A DNA stretch of 64,000 bases. Origin: Pseudomonas sp. MM223. Its GTDB lineage: Bacteria; Pseudomonadota; Gammaproteobacteria; Pseudomonadales; Pseudomonadaceae. Positions 1 to 12,068 of the stretch are shown here, piece after piece. The stretch lies in contig OX352322.1 in NCBI GenBank assembly GCA_947090765.1, positions 4,633,501 to 4,697,500 on the forward strand, given 5' to 3'. Each line of letters opens with the position of its first letter. Positions within the stretch are counted from its first letter, which is position 1. The position numbers and the translations under genes were made by a program. The notes below the pieces were generated by a model, which did not search any database, was not told the DNA's origin, and saw only the letters and a program-made list of their open reading frames with translations.

Positions 1-269
1 AAGCTGGCCAGCGCTGCACCGATCGCGCCACTGATGAGTTCAGCTGGGGCAGCATCGCGGTCCGACCAGAGGTCAACGTATACCGGCAGCCAGCCCAGGC
101 TTATGCACTCCGGGATGAAGTCATTGTTGAGGAAGGTGCTTTTGCCAGTGCGCCGCGGCGCAGCCAGGAACATGCCCGAGCTGTAGTCGACCAGCGACTC
201 GCCAGCAAGGTCCTTGGCCAAGGCCTGGGCCAATTGGCCGCGACGCAGGAGCGGACGGATGGGAGACAT
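1..269 (-). CDS. AAA ATPase, 5' part only (runs off the window)
   Basis: Reading leftwards from an ATG at 269, the frame stays open to the window edge (89 codons seen), so only the N-terminus is present. It contains a P-loop (APRRTGKST, about residues 37-45) followed by NNDFIP and VYVDLWSD. This block closely matches the N-terminus of the complete 387-residue ATPase at 41234-42397, which has LRRTGKTTFLKNDLIP and IYVDLWSD, so the two are paralogues. The family resembles the stand-alone archaeal-type ATPases (MNS/STAND-like); its cellular role is unknown. The upstream region (270-360) is AT-rich compared with its surroundings. Partiality and family are clear; function is not. Confidence 0.75.
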   Translation of the reverse strand, partial: MSPIRPLLRRGQLAQALAKDLAGESLVDYSSGMFLAAPRRTGKSTFLNNDFIPECISLGWLPVYVDLWSDRDAAPAELISGAIGAALAS

Positions 270-434
270 GGCATTATCCTCAATTATCTCACTGACTATA
301 ATCTATAGCTTACAAGATAAAATAAGATAAATCACATTACCGCATTTCCCTCCACAACAGCGCTTGTGATCCACGGCCGGCAAATCCCCGACAAATTTGC
401 CATCATGTTGATTCACACTGCGGAGATCATGGAC

Positions 435-1169
435 ATGCCGCTACGCCCCCTTTTCGCCTCCCTGCTGCTGGTTACCAGCCTCGCCGCACAGGCCGCCACC
501 GAGGTGTTGCCGCTGCAGCACCGCGCCAGCGCCGAACTGCTACCTGCCGCACAGGCATTCATCGGCAAGGACGGCACGGTCAGCGCCTTCGAAAACAAGC
601 TGATCGTCAACGCCAGCCCCGAGCGCATCGACGACCTGCGCACCTTGCTGCAACAGCTGGACACCGCCCCCAAACGCCTGCTGATCAGCGTCGACAACAA
701 CGACAGCAACTTCCAGGACAACCGCGGCAACGCACGCGTTATCCACTACGGCACCAGCAACCGTGAAGGCGGCATGCAGCAGATTCAGGCCAGCGAAGGC
801 CAGCCTGCGCTAATCCAGGTTGGCCAGAGCATACCGATCACCAGCACCAGCACCGACGGCTACGGGCGCCTTCAGAGCAACACCGAATACCGCAACGTGA
901 CCCAGGGTTTCTATGTCACACCCAGCTTGAGCGGCGACACGGTTCGTCTGCAAATAAGCACCAATAATGACCGCATCAGCCAGGAACGTGCAGATGTAGT
1001 GAAAGTGCAAAGTACCGACACGACAGTCACCGGCAAGCTCGGCGAGTGGATCACCCTTGCCGGTTACAACCAGCAGAGCCAGGCCGACCGCAGCACGTCA
1101 AGCCGCACTTACAGCACCCAGCGCGGTGAAAACATGAGTTTACGTGTCAAAGTCGACCTTCTCGACTAA
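435..1169 (+). CDS. Exported secretin-like protein (short, no full secretin pore)
   Basis: A protein of about 244 residues with an N-terminal signal peptide (hydrophobic FASLLLVTSLAAQA, cleavage expected before ATEV). The next segment has the look of a secretin N1/NolW-type subdomain (VNASPERIDDLRTLLQQLDT followed by a strand), and the C-terminal half carries the alternating strands of a short secretin-like domain (PSLSGDTVRLQIST, GEWITLAGYNQQ). It is much shorter than type II or IV pilus secretins (usually over 600 residues) and has no secretion genes beside it. The ATG at 435 is preferred because GGAG at 422-425 gives a spacing of 9; ATG 429 is the alternative. Periplasmic or outer-membrane location is inferred; function is unknown. 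Confidence 0.7.
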   Translation: MPLRPLFASLLLVTSLAAQAATEVLPLQHRASAELLPAAQAFIGKDGTVSAFENKLIVNASPERIDDLRTLLQQLDTAPKRLLISVDNNDSNFQDNRGNARVIHYGTSNREGGMQQIQASEGQPALIQVGQSIPITSTSTDGYGRLQSNTEYRNVTQGFYVTPSLSGDTVRLQISTNNDRISQERADVVKVQSTDTTVTGKLGEWITLAGYNQQSQADRSTSSRTYSTQRGENMSLRVKVDLLD

Positions 1170-1316
1170 ACCCAGGCAATTCAAGGCCTCGACCAAAGAC
1201 CTAGAAACTGACCGCCAAGTCGCATTAGACCAAAGATGTAGTAAGTGAAAAAAGTCACTACAAAACATTTGACACAGTCTTTTTCCCAAGGGCATGATGG
1301 CCTCGCTCCCGCTAAT

Positions 1317-1373
1317 CAGGGGCCCTGGCAAGGGCCTTCGAGGCGTGCTCCTCCCACCCCTGGAGGCGCCTCG
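1317..1373 (+). promoter_or_regulatory. Structured region in the 493-base aceA leader
   Basis: The stretch 1170-1662 has no convincing gene. Within it two hairpins follow each other: GGCCC/GGGCC at about 1321-1335, then a longer one at 1339-1373 in which CGAGGCG (1339-1345) pairs with CGCCTCG (1367-1373) and CCTCC (1350-1354) with GGAGG (1362-1366). There is no T-run after it, so it does not look like a simple terminator for the upstream gene. It could be a 5' leader structure for aceA, or a repeat. No known riboswitch was recognised. Confidence 0.4.
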
Positions 1374-1662
1374 TGTCTATACGGCCCACAAGGCGGTTCG
1401 ACGGGATTGCGACTGCAACGAAGAAGTTGTCCCGAGGGACGGAAGCGCATCACCGCAGTACTGGCAATCGCGTAGCACCGCAGCAAGGCAACCACGAGCC
1501 GACCTGCCGGAGCACTCCTTCGCCTGGCCTGCCCACCCTTCCCCCTTCGAGCCTTCGCGTTCGCCGCCGCACTCCTGCGAACAGGACAGCCGCCAAGCGC
1601 CCTGATCTGCACCCGAGCATCAGCACAATTAACCCAAGATCGATGCGACGAGGTTTATTTCC

Positions 1663-2988
1663 ATGGCACTGACACGCGAACAGCAAATTGCAGCCCTCGA
1701 GAAAGACTGGGCCGAGAACCCGCGCTGGAAAGGCGTGACCCGTACCTACACCGCCGCTGATGTCGTTCGCCTGCGTGGCTCCCTGCAACCAGAGCACACC
1801 CTGGCCCGCCAGGGCGCAGAAAAACTGTGGAAGCTGGTCACCCAAGGTGCCCACCCGTCCTTCCGCCCAGAAAAAGATTTCGTCAACTGCATGGGTGCCC
1901 TGACCGGCGGCCAGGCAGTGCAACAGGTCAAGGCAGGCATTCAGGCCATCTACCTGTCCGGCTGGCAGGTTGCCGCCGACAACAACTCGGCCGAGTCGAT
2001 GTACCCTGACCAGTCGCTGTACCCGGTCGACTCGGTACCGACCGTGGTCAAGCGCATCAACAACTCGTTCCGCCGCGCCGACCAGATCCAGTGGAAAGCC
2101 GGCAAGAACCCGGGCGACGAAGGCTACATCGACTACTTCGCGCCAATCGTGGCTGACGCCGAAGCCGGTTTCGGTGGCGTACTGAACGCCTACGAGCTGA
2201 TGAAGAACATGATCGAAGCAGGCGCCGCCGGCGTGCACTTCGAAGACCAGTTGGCCTCGGTTAAAAAATGCGGCCACATGGGCGGCAAGGTGCTGGTACC
2301 GACCCAGGAAGCCGTGCAAAAGCTGGTGGCCGCGCGCCTGGCAGCTGACGTGTCGGGCGTACCGACCATCATCCTGGCCCGTACCGACGCCAACGCCGCC
2401 GACCTGCTGACCAGCGATTGCGACCCGTACGACCAGCCATTCGTGATTGGCGAGCGTACCCGTGAAGGCTTCTACAAGGTGCGTGCCGGCCTTGACCAGG
2501 CGATCTCCCGCGGCCTGGCCTACGCGCCATACGCCGACCTGATCTGGTGCGAAACCGCCAAGCCAGACCTGGACGAGGCCCGTCGCTTCGCCGAAGCGAT
2601 CAAGAAGGAGTACCCGGACCAGATCCTGTCGTACAACTGCTCGCCTTCCTTCAACTGGAAGAAGAACCTGGACGACGCCACCATCGCCAAGTTCCAGCGC
2701 GAGCTGTCGGCCATGGGCTACAAGCACCAGTTCATCACCCTGGCCGGCATCCACAACATGTGGCACGGCATGTTCAACCTGGCGCACGACTACGCCCGCA
2801 ACGACATGACCGCCTACGTGAAGCTGCAAGAGCAGGAATTCGCTGACGCCAGCAAAGGCTACACCTTCGTGGCGCACCAGCAGGAAGTGGGCACGGGCTA
2901 CTTCGACGACATGACCACCGTGATCCAGGGTGGCGCATCGTCGGTGACTGCACTGACCGGTTCGACCGAGGAAGAGCAGTTCCACTGA
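1663..2988 (+). CDS. aceA: Isocitrate lyase
   Basis: Cleaves isocitrate to glyoxylate and succinate, the first step of the glyoxylate shunt, in the cytoplasm. The 441-residue product has the family signature [11 protein letters not shown] (about residues 203-213) with the catalytic cysteine, the metal-binding acid in VHFEDQ, the ARTDAN strand, and CSPSFNWKK in the C-terminal part. Length is normal for the proteobacterial enzyme. The ATG at 1663 is preceded by ACGAGG about 11 bases upstream. It stands alone, with a long leader and its own strong terminator at 3008-3046, consistent with independent carbon-source control, although no specific operator could be named. Confidence 0.97.
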   Translation: MALTREQQIAALEKDWAENPRWKGVTRTYTAADVVRLRGSLQPEHTLARQGAEKLWKLVTQGAHPSFRPEKDFVNCMGALTGGQAVQQVKAGIQAIYLSGWQVAADNNSAESMYPDQSLYPVDSVPTVVKRINNSFRRADQIQWKAGKNPGDEGYIDYFAPIVADAEAGFGGVLNAYELMKNMIEAGAAGVHFEDQLASVKKCGHMGGKVLVPTQEAVQKLVAARLAADVSGVPTIILARTDANAADLLTSDCDPYDQPFVIGERTREGFYKVRAGLDQAISRGLAYAPYADLIWCETAKPDLDEARRFAEAIKKEYPDQILSYNCSPSFNWKKNLDDATIAKFQRELSAMGYKHQFITLAGIHNMWHGMFNLAHDYARNDMTAYVKLQEQEFADASKGYTFVAHQQEVGTGYFDDMTTVIQGGASSVTALTGSTEEEQFH

Positions 2989-3007
2989 TAGTGGGTTGCT
3001 GCTGAAC

Positions 3008-3046
3008 AAAGGCCCAAGGCTCTCGCGAGCCTTGGGCCTTTGTCTT
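3008..3046 (+). terminator. Rho-independent terminator after aceA
   Basis: A perfect 15-bp stem (3008-3022 paired with 3027-3041, core GGCCCAAGGCTC) closed by the tetraloop TCGC, followed by TGTCTTT. It lies 20 bases after the aceA stop. Confidence 0.9.
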
Positions 3047-3353
3047 TGCCGACACCAGACCGACCAGGAATACACGGAACCTGTAGGAGCGTGCAGGTGG
3101 GAAAATGGCCCACAGGGAAGGGGTTAAATCCGACATGTCGGGTGTTCTAAGCGCGATTGCGTCAGGGCGGCGAGGTGACCGGTTTGAATTTTGTGGTGTT
3201 GCGCAGATCGAGCGCCGCTCGCGTGGTGCTCGGTCTCACAGGCGCCGCATTCCTTTCGCCAAGCCCATGGCAGCCCTAACACAATCCAAGGCATCACCAG
3301 CAAAACCCAGGATCAGGTCTATGCTTCAGGCAGCACAGCAGCAAGGACCGCCC
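3047..3353. other. Intergenic region between aceA and the YhhN gene
   Basis: No convincing gene. It holds a degenerate REP-like start (TGTAGGAGCG near 3082), a perfect 12-bp palindrome CCGACATGTCGG at 3130-3141, and a GATCGAGCGCCGCTCGCG stretch near 3209 that resembles repeats scattered in P. putida genomes (from memory). The promoter of the next gene must lie here but no clear -10/-35 pair was identified. Confidence 0.35.
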
Positions 3354-4016
3354 ATGCCCCGTCCAAGCCACCTGACCACAATCGCCCTGGCCGCCGCTGC
3401 CCTCTATATATATGCACTGGCCAGCGACAATACCCTGCTCGCCCTGCTGGCCAAGCCCATCCCGGTGCTGGCCCTGCTCACCTGGCTGCGCAGCGCCTCC
3501 GCCTCACCCTACCGCACGTGGATCTCGATCGGCCTGGGTTTCTCGGTACTCGGCGATATCCTGCTCGCCATCCCCGCCGACCTGTTCGTGTTCGGCCTGG
3601 CCGCCTTCCTCTGTGCCCACCTGGCTTACCTGCGCGCCTATTGTGGCGTCACCCTGCGCCCCGCCCTGCCCGCACTGATAGTCAGCGCCATTACCGGCAT
3701 CACCCTGCTCGGCGTACTGGCCAGCCACGGCCTCGGCCCATTGCTGATCCCGGTAGTGCTGTATGCCCTGGCCATCAGCGCCATGCTCTGGCGTGCGCTA
3801 GCCTGCGGCGGCTTGGCGGCGCTCGGTGCCGGCCTGTTCGTGTTCTCCGACAGCCTGATCGGCATCGACCGCTTCGTCAGCCCGTTCGCCGCTGCGCCCT
3901 ACCTGATCATCCTCACCTACTGGCTCGGCCAGTGGGCAATCGCTTCATCAGTCGGTCATCGCTCAACCGATAAAGTATTGACCCAGAGCGGTGCAAGCAG
4001 CGCCGGAAGCTGCTAG
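3354..4016 (+). CDS. YhhN (TMEM86/lysoplasmalogenase-like) family membrane protein
   Basis: A very hydrophobic 220-residue protein with about seven or eight membrane segments (e.g. LTTIALAAAALYIYAL, LLALLAKPIPVLALLTW, IGLGFSVLGDILLAI, LGQWAIA). LAKP near the start of the second segment, the acidic GDILL motif and FSDSLIGIDRF in the penultimate segment are typical of the YhhN/TMEM86 family. The eukaryotic members hydrolyse lysoplasmalogens; the bacterial substrate is uncertain. The ATG at 3354 is chosen over upstream starts because AAGGA at 3343-3347 sits six bases before it and the extended N-terminus is unlike the family. Confidence 0.8.
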   Translation: MPRPSHLTTIALAAAALYIYALASDNTLLALLAKPIPVLALLTWLRSASASPYRTWISIGLGFSVLGDILLAIPADLFVFGLAAFLCAHLAYLRAYCGVTLRPALPALIVSAITGITLLGVLASHGLGPLLIPVVLYALAISAMLWRALACGGLAALGAGLFVFSDSLIGIDRFVSPFAAAPYLIILTYWLGQWAIASSVGHRSTDKVLTQSGASSAGSC

Positions 4017-4107
4017 AACACGAGACTTTCGCATTTGCAAGTAGGGGGAATCGCCAGATGAACTTTACAAGGCACAGAACAGCCAAATTACATGGCATCA
4101 GGTCAAA

Positions 4108-4122
4108 TGATATTAATTATCA
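4108..4122 (+). promoter_or_regulatory. Candidate Fur box upstream of nuoA
   Basis: TGATATTAATTATCA matches the Fur 7-1-7 motif (TGATAAT-N-ATTATCA) at 13 of 14 defined positions and sits inside a larger 7-5-7 inverted repeat (AATGATA...TATCATT, 4106-4124). It lies about 275 bases before nuoA in a markedly AT-rich island (about 4080-4330). No second Fur-like site or obvious iron-uptake gene is next to it. Complex I carries many Fe-S clusters, so iron control is plausible, but this rests on the motif alone. Confidence 0.55.
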
Positions 4123-4397
4123 TTCCGAAACTTGTAATTCGTTACCAGTCGCAAGAAACATAATTAACAAAACCGCACGCAATGCCCGAATATCAAGGCT
4201 TTCAGCCATTTACGAGTGCCTTTTGTTCTTAATCCTACGAATAAATTTGCGACAGAAATTTTACTTGCACCGGGTTTACCCATAAAATCAGCGCGATTGA
4301 TTCAGCTGCGACATTTGGTCACTGCACCTGCGACACCACGTCGCCGCTTTACTTATTTCAGACTGCAGAGCTGGGTCTCTGTATAAGGATCTCTAGC

Positions 4398-4811
4398 ATG
4401 TCCGATTCGGCAGGACTCATCGCCCATAACTGGGGCTTTGCCATCTTCCTCCTGGGTGTCGTCGGCCTGTGTGCCTTCATGCTCGGCCTGTCCAGCCTGC
4501 TCGGTAGCAAGGCCTGGGGTCGCGCCAAGAACGAACCCTTCGAATCCGGCATGCTGCCCGTCGGCAGCGCCCGCCTGCGCCTGTCCGCCAAATTCTATCT
4601 GGTCGCGATGCTGTTCGTGATCTTCGATATCGAAGCCCTCTTTCTCTTTGCATGGTCTGTGTCCGTCCGCGAAAGCGGCTGGACCGGGTTCGTCGAAGCT
4701 CTCGTTTTCATAGCAATTCTGTTGGCAGGTCTTGTCTACCTATGGCGCGTCGGTGCTCTTGATTGGGCTCCCGAAGGTCGCCGCAAGCGGCAAGCGAAGC
4801 TGAAACAATGA
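4398..4811 (+). CDS. nuoA: NADH-quinone oxidoreductase subunit A
   Basis: First gene of the complex I operon. The 137-residue membrane subunit has three transmembrane segments (about residues 12-32, 63-85, 90-112) and the conserved loop [29 protein letters not shown] after the first, followed by [11 protein letters not shown]. NuoA lies at the joint between the membrane and peripheral arms near the quinone site. The ATG at 4398 follows AAGGATCTCTAGC. The gene ends 10 bases before nuoB. Confidence 0.96.
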   Translation: MSDSAGLIAHNWGFAIFLLGVVGLCAFMLGLSSLLGSKAWGRAKNEPFESGMLPVGSARLRLSAKFYLVAMLFVIFDIEALFLFAWSVSVRESGWTGFVEALVFIAILLAGLVYLWRVGALDWAPEGRRKRQAKLKQ

Positions 4812-4821
4812 GGCTTTGGCA

Positions 4822-5499
4822 ATGCAATACAATCTCACCAGAATCGATCCGGATGCGCCTAACGAGCAGTACCCGGTAGGTGAACGGGAAACCGTCACCG
4901 ACCAGCTGCTAGAGGACCAGGTCCACAAGAACATCTACATGGGGAAACTCGAAGATGTGCTGCGTGGCGCGGTCAACTGGGGTCGCAAGAACTCCCTCTG
5001 GCCGTACAACTTCGGCCTGTCCTGCTGCTACGTGGAAATGACCACGGCCTTCACGGCACCCCACGACATCGCCCGCTTCGGCGCCGAGGTCATCCGGGCA
5101 TCGCCGCGTCAGGCCGACTTCATGGTCATCGCCGGTACCTGCTTCGTGAAAATGGCGCCGATCATCCAGCGCCTGTACGAGCAGATGCTCGAACCCAAGT
5201 GGGTCATCTCCATGGGGTCGTGCGCCAACTCCGGTGGCATGTACGACATCTACTCGGTCGTTCAGGGGGTCGACAAGTTCCTCCCCGTGGACGTCTATGT
5301 GCCTGGCTGCCCGCCACGCCCTGAGGCTTTCCTGCAAGGTTTGATGCTGTTGCAGGAGTCGATCGGCCAAGAACGACGCCCGCTTTCCTGGGTTGTTGGT
5401 GATCAAGGTATTTACCGTGCCGAGATGCCAGCCCAGAAAGACCTGCGTCGTGAGCAGCGCATTGCAGTAACCAACCTGCGCAGCCCCGACGAAGTCTGA
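4822..5499 (+). CDS. nuoB: NADH-quinone oxidoreductase subunit B
   Basis: Carries the terminal [4Fe-4S] cluster N2 that reduces quinone. Ligand cysteines are visible in LSCCYVEM (about residues 68-69), GTCFVKM and VPGCPPRPE. The product is 225 residues, usual for Pseudomonas. The ATG at 4822 ([13 protein letters not shown]) is preferred; a TTG six bases upstream is the only in-frame alternative. It is in the nuo operon, followed by a 79-base gap before nuoCD. Confidence 0.96.
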   Translation: MQYNLTRIDPDAPNEQYPVGERETVTDQLLEDQVHKNIYMGKLEDVLRGAVNWGRKNSLWPYNFGLSCCYVEMTTAFTAPHDIARFGAEVIRASPRQADFMVIAGTCFVKMAPIIQRLYEQMLEPKWVISMGSCANSGGMYDIYSVVQGVDKFLPVDVYVPGCPPRPEAFLQGLMLLQESIGQERRPLSWVVGDQGIYRAEMPAQKDLRREQRIAVTNLRSPDEV

Positions 5500-5560
5500 T
5501 CCAGCGACCTGCCGCCCGCTCCCCCTGGAGCCGGCGGCCTGGCTTCATTCTTAACGTTGA

Positions 5561-7360
<1,800 letters not shown>

Positions 7361-7362
7361 GC

Positions 7363-7860
7363 ATGAACAGCACGCTTATCCAGACAGACCGTTTCGCCCT
7401 GAGCGAAACAGAGCGCTCGGCCATCGAGCACGAGATGCATCACTACGAGGACCCGCGCGCGGCGTCCATCGAAGCCCTGAAGATCGTCCAGAAGGAACGT
7501 GGCTGGGTGCCGGACGGCGCCATCCACGCCATCGGCGAAGTGCTGGGCATCCCTGCCAGCGACGTCGAGGGTGTAGCCACTTTCTACAGCCAGATCTTCC
7601 GCCAGCCGGTCGGCCGCCACATCATCCGCGTGTGCGACAGCATGGTCTGCTACATCGGCGGCCATGAATCGGTTGTCAGCCAGATCCAGAGCGAACTGGG
7701 CATCGGCCTCGGCCAGACCACTGCCGACGGCCGCTTCACCCTGCTGCCTGTGTGCTGCCTGGGCAACTGCGACAAGGCCCCGGCCCTGATGATCGACGAC
7801 GACACCTTCGGCGACGTGCAGCCGGCTGGCGTTACCAAACTGCTGGAGGGTTACGTATGA
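7363..7860 (+). CDS. nuoE: NADH-quinone oxidoreductase subunit E
   Basis: Thioredoxin-fold subunit of the NADH dehydrogenase module, 165 residues, binding the [2Fe-2S] cluster N1a. The four ligand cysteines are seen as CDSMVC (about residues 92-97) and VCCLGNC (about 129-134). It starts 2 bases after nuoCD and overlaps nuoF by 4 bases (ATGA), so the two are translationally coupled. Confidence 0.96.
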   Translation: MNSTLIQTDRFALSETERSAIEHEMHHYEDPRAASIEALKIVQKERGWVPDGAIHAIGEVLGIPASDVEGVATFYSQIFRQPVGRHIIRVCDSMVCYIGGHESVVSQIQSELGIGLGQTTADGRFTLLPVCCLGNCDKAPALMIDDDTFGDVQPAGVTKLLEGYV

Positions 7861-9221
7861 CCATTACTTCCTTCGGCCCGGCCAACCGCATTGCGCGCAC
7901 CGCCGAAACCCACCCGCTGACCTGGCGCCTGCGTGATGACGGCGAGCCGGTATGGCTTGCCGAATACGAGTCCAAGAACGGCTACGCCGCTGCCCGCAAG
8001 GCCTTGGCGCAGATGTCGCAGGACGACATCGTTCAGGCGGTCAAGGACTCCGGCCTCAAGGGCCGCGGCGGCGCAGGCTTCCCCACTGGCGTGAAGTGGG
8101 GCCTGATGCCCAAAGACGAATCCATGAACATCCGCTACTTGCTGTGCAACGCGGACGAAATGGAGCCGAACACCTGGAAGGACCGCATGCTGATGGAGCA
8201 ACAGCCCCATCTGCTGGTCGAGGGCATGCTGATCAGCGCCCGCGCCCTGAAGGCCTACCGTGGCTACATCTTCCTGCGTGGCGAATACACCACCGCAGCG
8301 AAAAACCTCAACCGTGCCATCGATGAAGCCAAGGCCGCCGGCCTGCTGGGCAAGAACATCCTGGGCTCCGGTTTCGATTTCGAGCTGTTCGTGCACACCG
8401 GTGCCGGCCGCTACATCTGCGGTGAAGAAACCGCACTGATCAACTCGCTGGAAGGCCGCCGCGCCAACCCGCGCTCCAAGCCGCCCTTCCCTGCCGCCGT
8501 GGGCGTATGGGGCAAGCCGACTTGCGTGAACAACGTCGAAACCCTGTGCAACGTGCCAGCCATCGTCGCCAACGGCAACGACTGGTACAAGTCGCTGGCC
8601 CGCGAAGGCAGCGAAGACCACGGCACCAAGCTGATGGGCTTCTCTGGCAAGGTGAAGAACCCGGGCCTGTGGGAGCTGCCGTTCGGCGTCACCGCCCGCG
8701 AGCTGTTCGAAGACTACGCCGGTGGCATGCGCGACGGCTTCAAGCTCAAGTGCTGGCAGCCAGGCGGCGCCGGTACTGGTTTCCTGCTGCCCGAACACCT
8801 CGACGCGCAAATGTACGCCGGTGGCATCGCCAAGGTCGGCACCCGTATGGGTACTGGCCTGGCCATGGCGGTGGACGACAGCATCAACATGGTTTCGCTG
8901 CTGCGCAACATGGAAGAGTTCTTCGCCCGCGAGTCGTGCGGCTGGTGCACGCCCTGCCGTGACGGCCTGCCGTGGAGCGTGAAGATGCTGCGTGCACTGG
9001 AACAAGGCCAAGGCCGCGCCGAAGACATCGAGACGCTGCTGGGCCTGGTCAACTTCCTCGGCCCAGGCCGTACCTTCTGTGCTCACGCACCGGGTGCCGT
9101 CGAGCCGCTGGGCAGTGCCATCAAATACTTCCGGTCCGAGTTCGAGGCCGGTGTCGCCCCAGCATCCGCTGGCGACACCCTGCGCCCTAACCTGGCCAAG
9201 CCGATCGTGGTCGGCGCATAA
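7857..9221 (+). CDS. nuoF: NADH-quinone oxidoreductase subunit F
   Basis: Binds NADH and FMN and holds [4Fe-4S] cluster N3; the entry point of electrons into complex I. The 454-residue product has the glycine-rich nucleotide-binding region [17 protein letters not shown], the [13 protein letters not shown] segment, and the cluster ligands [11 protein letters not shown] plus a downstream cysteine in TFCAHA. The ATG at 7857 overlaps the nuoE stop. A 133-base gap separates it from nuoG. Confidence 0.97.
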   Translation: MTITSFGPANRIARTAETHPLTWRLRDDGEPVWLAEYESKNGYAAARKALAQMSQDDIVQAVKDSGLKGRGGAGFPTGVKWGLMPKDESMNIRYLLCNADEMEPNTWKDRMLMEQQPHLLVEGMLISARALKAYRGYIFLRGEYTTAAKNLNRAIDEAKAAGLLGKNILGSGFDFELFVHTGAGRYICGEETALINSLEGRRANPRSKPPFPAAVGVWGKPTCVNNVETLCNVPAIVANGNDWYKSLAREGSEDHGTKLMGFSGKVKNPGLWELPFGVTARELFEDYAGGMRDGFKLKCWQPGGAGTGFLLPEHLDAQMYAGGIAKVGTRMGTGLAMAVDDSINMVSLLRNMEEFFARESCGWCTPCRDGLPWSVKMLRALEQGQGRAEDIETLLGLVNFLGPGRTFCAHAPGAVEPLGSAIKYFRSEFEAGVAPASAGDTLRPNLAKPIVVGA

Positions 9222-9354
9222 CAAGATGATTAGGCGGGTGGTCCGTGCCACTCGCCAGCTTGCCGGCAGGCCCGATTCATTCGTGGCGTGTCGCAAGCTC
9301 ACCGATTTCCATTAGCCACGCCCGCTCACGCGGGCCAACGAAGAACTTTGAACA

Positions 9355-12068
9355 ATGGCCACTATCCACGTAGACGGCAAAGCGCTCGAAGTCAACGGTG
9401 CAGACAACCTGTTACAGGCGTGTCTGTCGCTAGGCCTCGACATCCCTTATTTCTGCTGGCACCCGGCGCTTGGTAGCGTTGGCGCCTGCCGGCAGTGCGC
9501 GGTCAAGCAGTACACCGACGAGAACGACACCCGTGGTCGTATCGTCATGTCCTGCATGACCCCTGCCTCCGACGGCACCTGGATCTCCATCGAAGACGAA
9601 GAGTCCAAGGCGTTTCGCGCCAGCGTCGTCGAATGGCTGATGACCAACCACCCGCACGACTGCCCGGTGTGCGAGGAAGGCGGTCACTGCCACCTGCAAG
9701 ACATGACGGTAATGACCGGCCACAACGAGCGCCGCTACCGTTTCACCAAGCGTACCCACCAGAACCAGGACCTCGGCCCGTTCATCGCCCATGAGATGAA
9801 CCGCTGCATCGCCTGTTACCGCTGCGTGCGCTACTACAAGGACTACGCCGGTGGTACCGACCTGGGCGTATACGGCGCCCACGACAACGTGTACTTCGGC
9901 CGCGTCGAAGACGGCGTGCTGGAAAGCGAGTTCTCCGGCAACCTGACCGAGGTCTGCCCGACCGGTGTGTTCACCGACAAGACCCACTCCGAGCGCTACA
10001 ACCGTAAGTGGGACATGCAGTTTGCCCCAAGCATCTGCCATGGCTGCTCCAGCGGCTGCAACATCAGCCCAGGCGAGCGCTACGGCGAACTGCGTCGTAT
10101 CGAAAACCGCTTCAACGGCTCGGTCAACCAGTACTTCCTGTGCGACCGCGGCCGCTTCGGTTACGGCTACGTCAACCGCAAGGACCGTCCACGCCAGCCA
10201 CACCTGGCCGACGGTACCAAGCTGGGCCTGGACGCCGCCCTGGACAAGGCCGCCGACCTGCTGCGCGGCCGTACCATCGTGGGTATCGGCTCGCCACGTG
10301 CCAGCCTCGAAAGCAACTACGGCCTGCGTGAGCTGGTCGGCGCCGAGTATTTCTACTCCGGCATGGAAGCTGGCGAACTGGCACGCGTACGCCTGGCCCT
10401 GAACGTGCTGAACAACAGCCCGCTGCCGGTGCCGACCCTGCGCGACATCGAAGACCACGACGCCGTGTTCGTGCTCGGTGAAGACCTGACCCAGACCGCT
10501 GCCCGCGTAGCCCTGGCCGTGCGCCAGTCCACCAAAGGCAAGGCCGAGGCCATGGCCGAAGCGATGAAAGTGCAGCCGTGGCTCGACGCTGCGGTAAAAA
10601 ACATCGGTCAGCACGCGCTGTACCCGCTGTTCATCGCCTCCCTGGCTGAAACCAAGCTGGACGACGTTGCCGAAGAATGCGTGCACGCCGCCCCGGCCGA
10701 CCTGGCCCGCATCGGTTTCGCCGTGGCCCACGCCATCGACCCAAGTGCGCCTGCCGTTGCCGGTCTGGACGAAGAAGCCAAGGCCCTGGCCCAGCGCATC
10801 GCCGACGCCCTGGTCGCGGCCAAACGCCCACTGGTAGTCGCCGGTACTTCCCTGGCCGACCCGGCACTGATCGAGGCCGCCGCCAACATCGCCAAGGCCC
10901 TGAAGCTGCGCGAAAAGAACGGCTCGCTGAGCCTGGTGGTTCCTGAAGCCAACAGCATCGGCCTGGCCATGCTCGGTGGCGAGTCCGTCGATGCCGCGCT
11001 GGACGCAGTCATCAGCGGCAAGGCCGACGCCATTGTCGTGCTGGAAAACGACCTGTACGCCCGCGTACCGGCCGCCAAGGTCGACGCAGCCCTGGCTGCG
11101 GCCAAGGTGGTAATCGTTGCCGACCACTCGAAAACCCCGACGGTCGACCGCGCCCACCTGGTGCTGCCGGCCGCTTCGTTCGCCGAAGGCGACGGTACCC
11201 TGGTCAGCCAGGAAGGCCGCGCCCAGCGCTTCTTCCAGGTGTTCGACCCGCAGTACCTGGACAGCAGCATCCAGATCCATGAAGGCTGGCGCTGGATGCA
11301 TGCCCTGCGTGCCACCCTGCTGAACAAGCCGGTCGACTGGACCCAACTGGACCACGTCACCAGCGCCTGCGCCGAAGCCGCCCCGCAACTGGCCGGCATC
11401 GTCAACGCCGCACCAAGCGCCGCGTTCCGCATCAAGGGCATGAAGCTGGCCCGTGAACCGCTGCGTTACTCCGGCCGTACCGCCATGCGCGCCAACATCA
11501 GCGTGCACGAGCCGCGTACCCCGCAAGACAAGGACACCGCGTTCGCCTTCTCCATGGAAGGCTACTCGGGCTCCGCCGAACCGCGCCAGCAGGTGCCGTT
11601 CGCCTGGTCGCCGGGCTGGAACTCGCCGCAAGCCTGGAACAAGTTCCAGGACGAGGTTGGTGGCCACCTGCGTGCCGGTGACCCGGGCGTGCGCCTGATC
11701 GAATCGCAAGGCGACCGCCTGAACTGGTTCAACGCCATCCCGGGTGCCTTCAACCCGACCCGTGGCACCTGGACTGCCGTGCCGTTCTTCCACCTGTTCG
11801 GCAGCGAGGAAAGCTCGTCGCGCGCCGCCCCGGTGCAACAGCGCATCCCGGCTGCCTATGTGGCCCTGGCCAAGTCCGAAGCCGACCGCCTGGGTGTCAA
11901 TGACGGTGCGCTGCTGAGCCTGAACGTTGCCGGTGTGGCCCTGCGCCTGCCGCTGCGCATCAATGAAGAGCTGGGCGCTGGCCTGGTCGCGTTGCCGAAA
12001 GGCCTGGCCGGCATTCCGCCTGCCATCTTCGGTGCATCCGTTGAAGGCCTGCAGGAGGCAGCACAATG
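9355..12068 (+). CDS. nuoG: NADH-quinone oxidoreductase subunit G (stop codon lost in this sequence)
   Basis: Large Fe-S subunit of the electron-input arm. The N-terminus has a [2Fe-2S] ferredoxin domain ([22 protein letters not shown]), the HxxC motif [12 protein letters not shown], a [16 protein letters not shown] cluster site and CPTGVF, followed by a molybdopterin-oxidoreductase-like domain without an expected catalytic cofactor. The normal product of about 904 residues would end at [10 protein letters not shown], at 12066-12068. Here the frame does not stop: it runs on to 12789 across nuoH, adding some 240 residues of out-of-frame sequence. The cause is an indel at the nuoG/nuoH junction (about 12067-12072). 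Confidence 0.9.

Noticed and set aside
4058..4285. Possible 75-codon gene upstream of nuoA
   Set aside because: It overlaps the AT-rich promoter island and the Fur-like palindrome, and its product (many Arg/Asn/Ile, no domain) looks like non-coding sequence; a GGGGGAA before the ATG is the only support.
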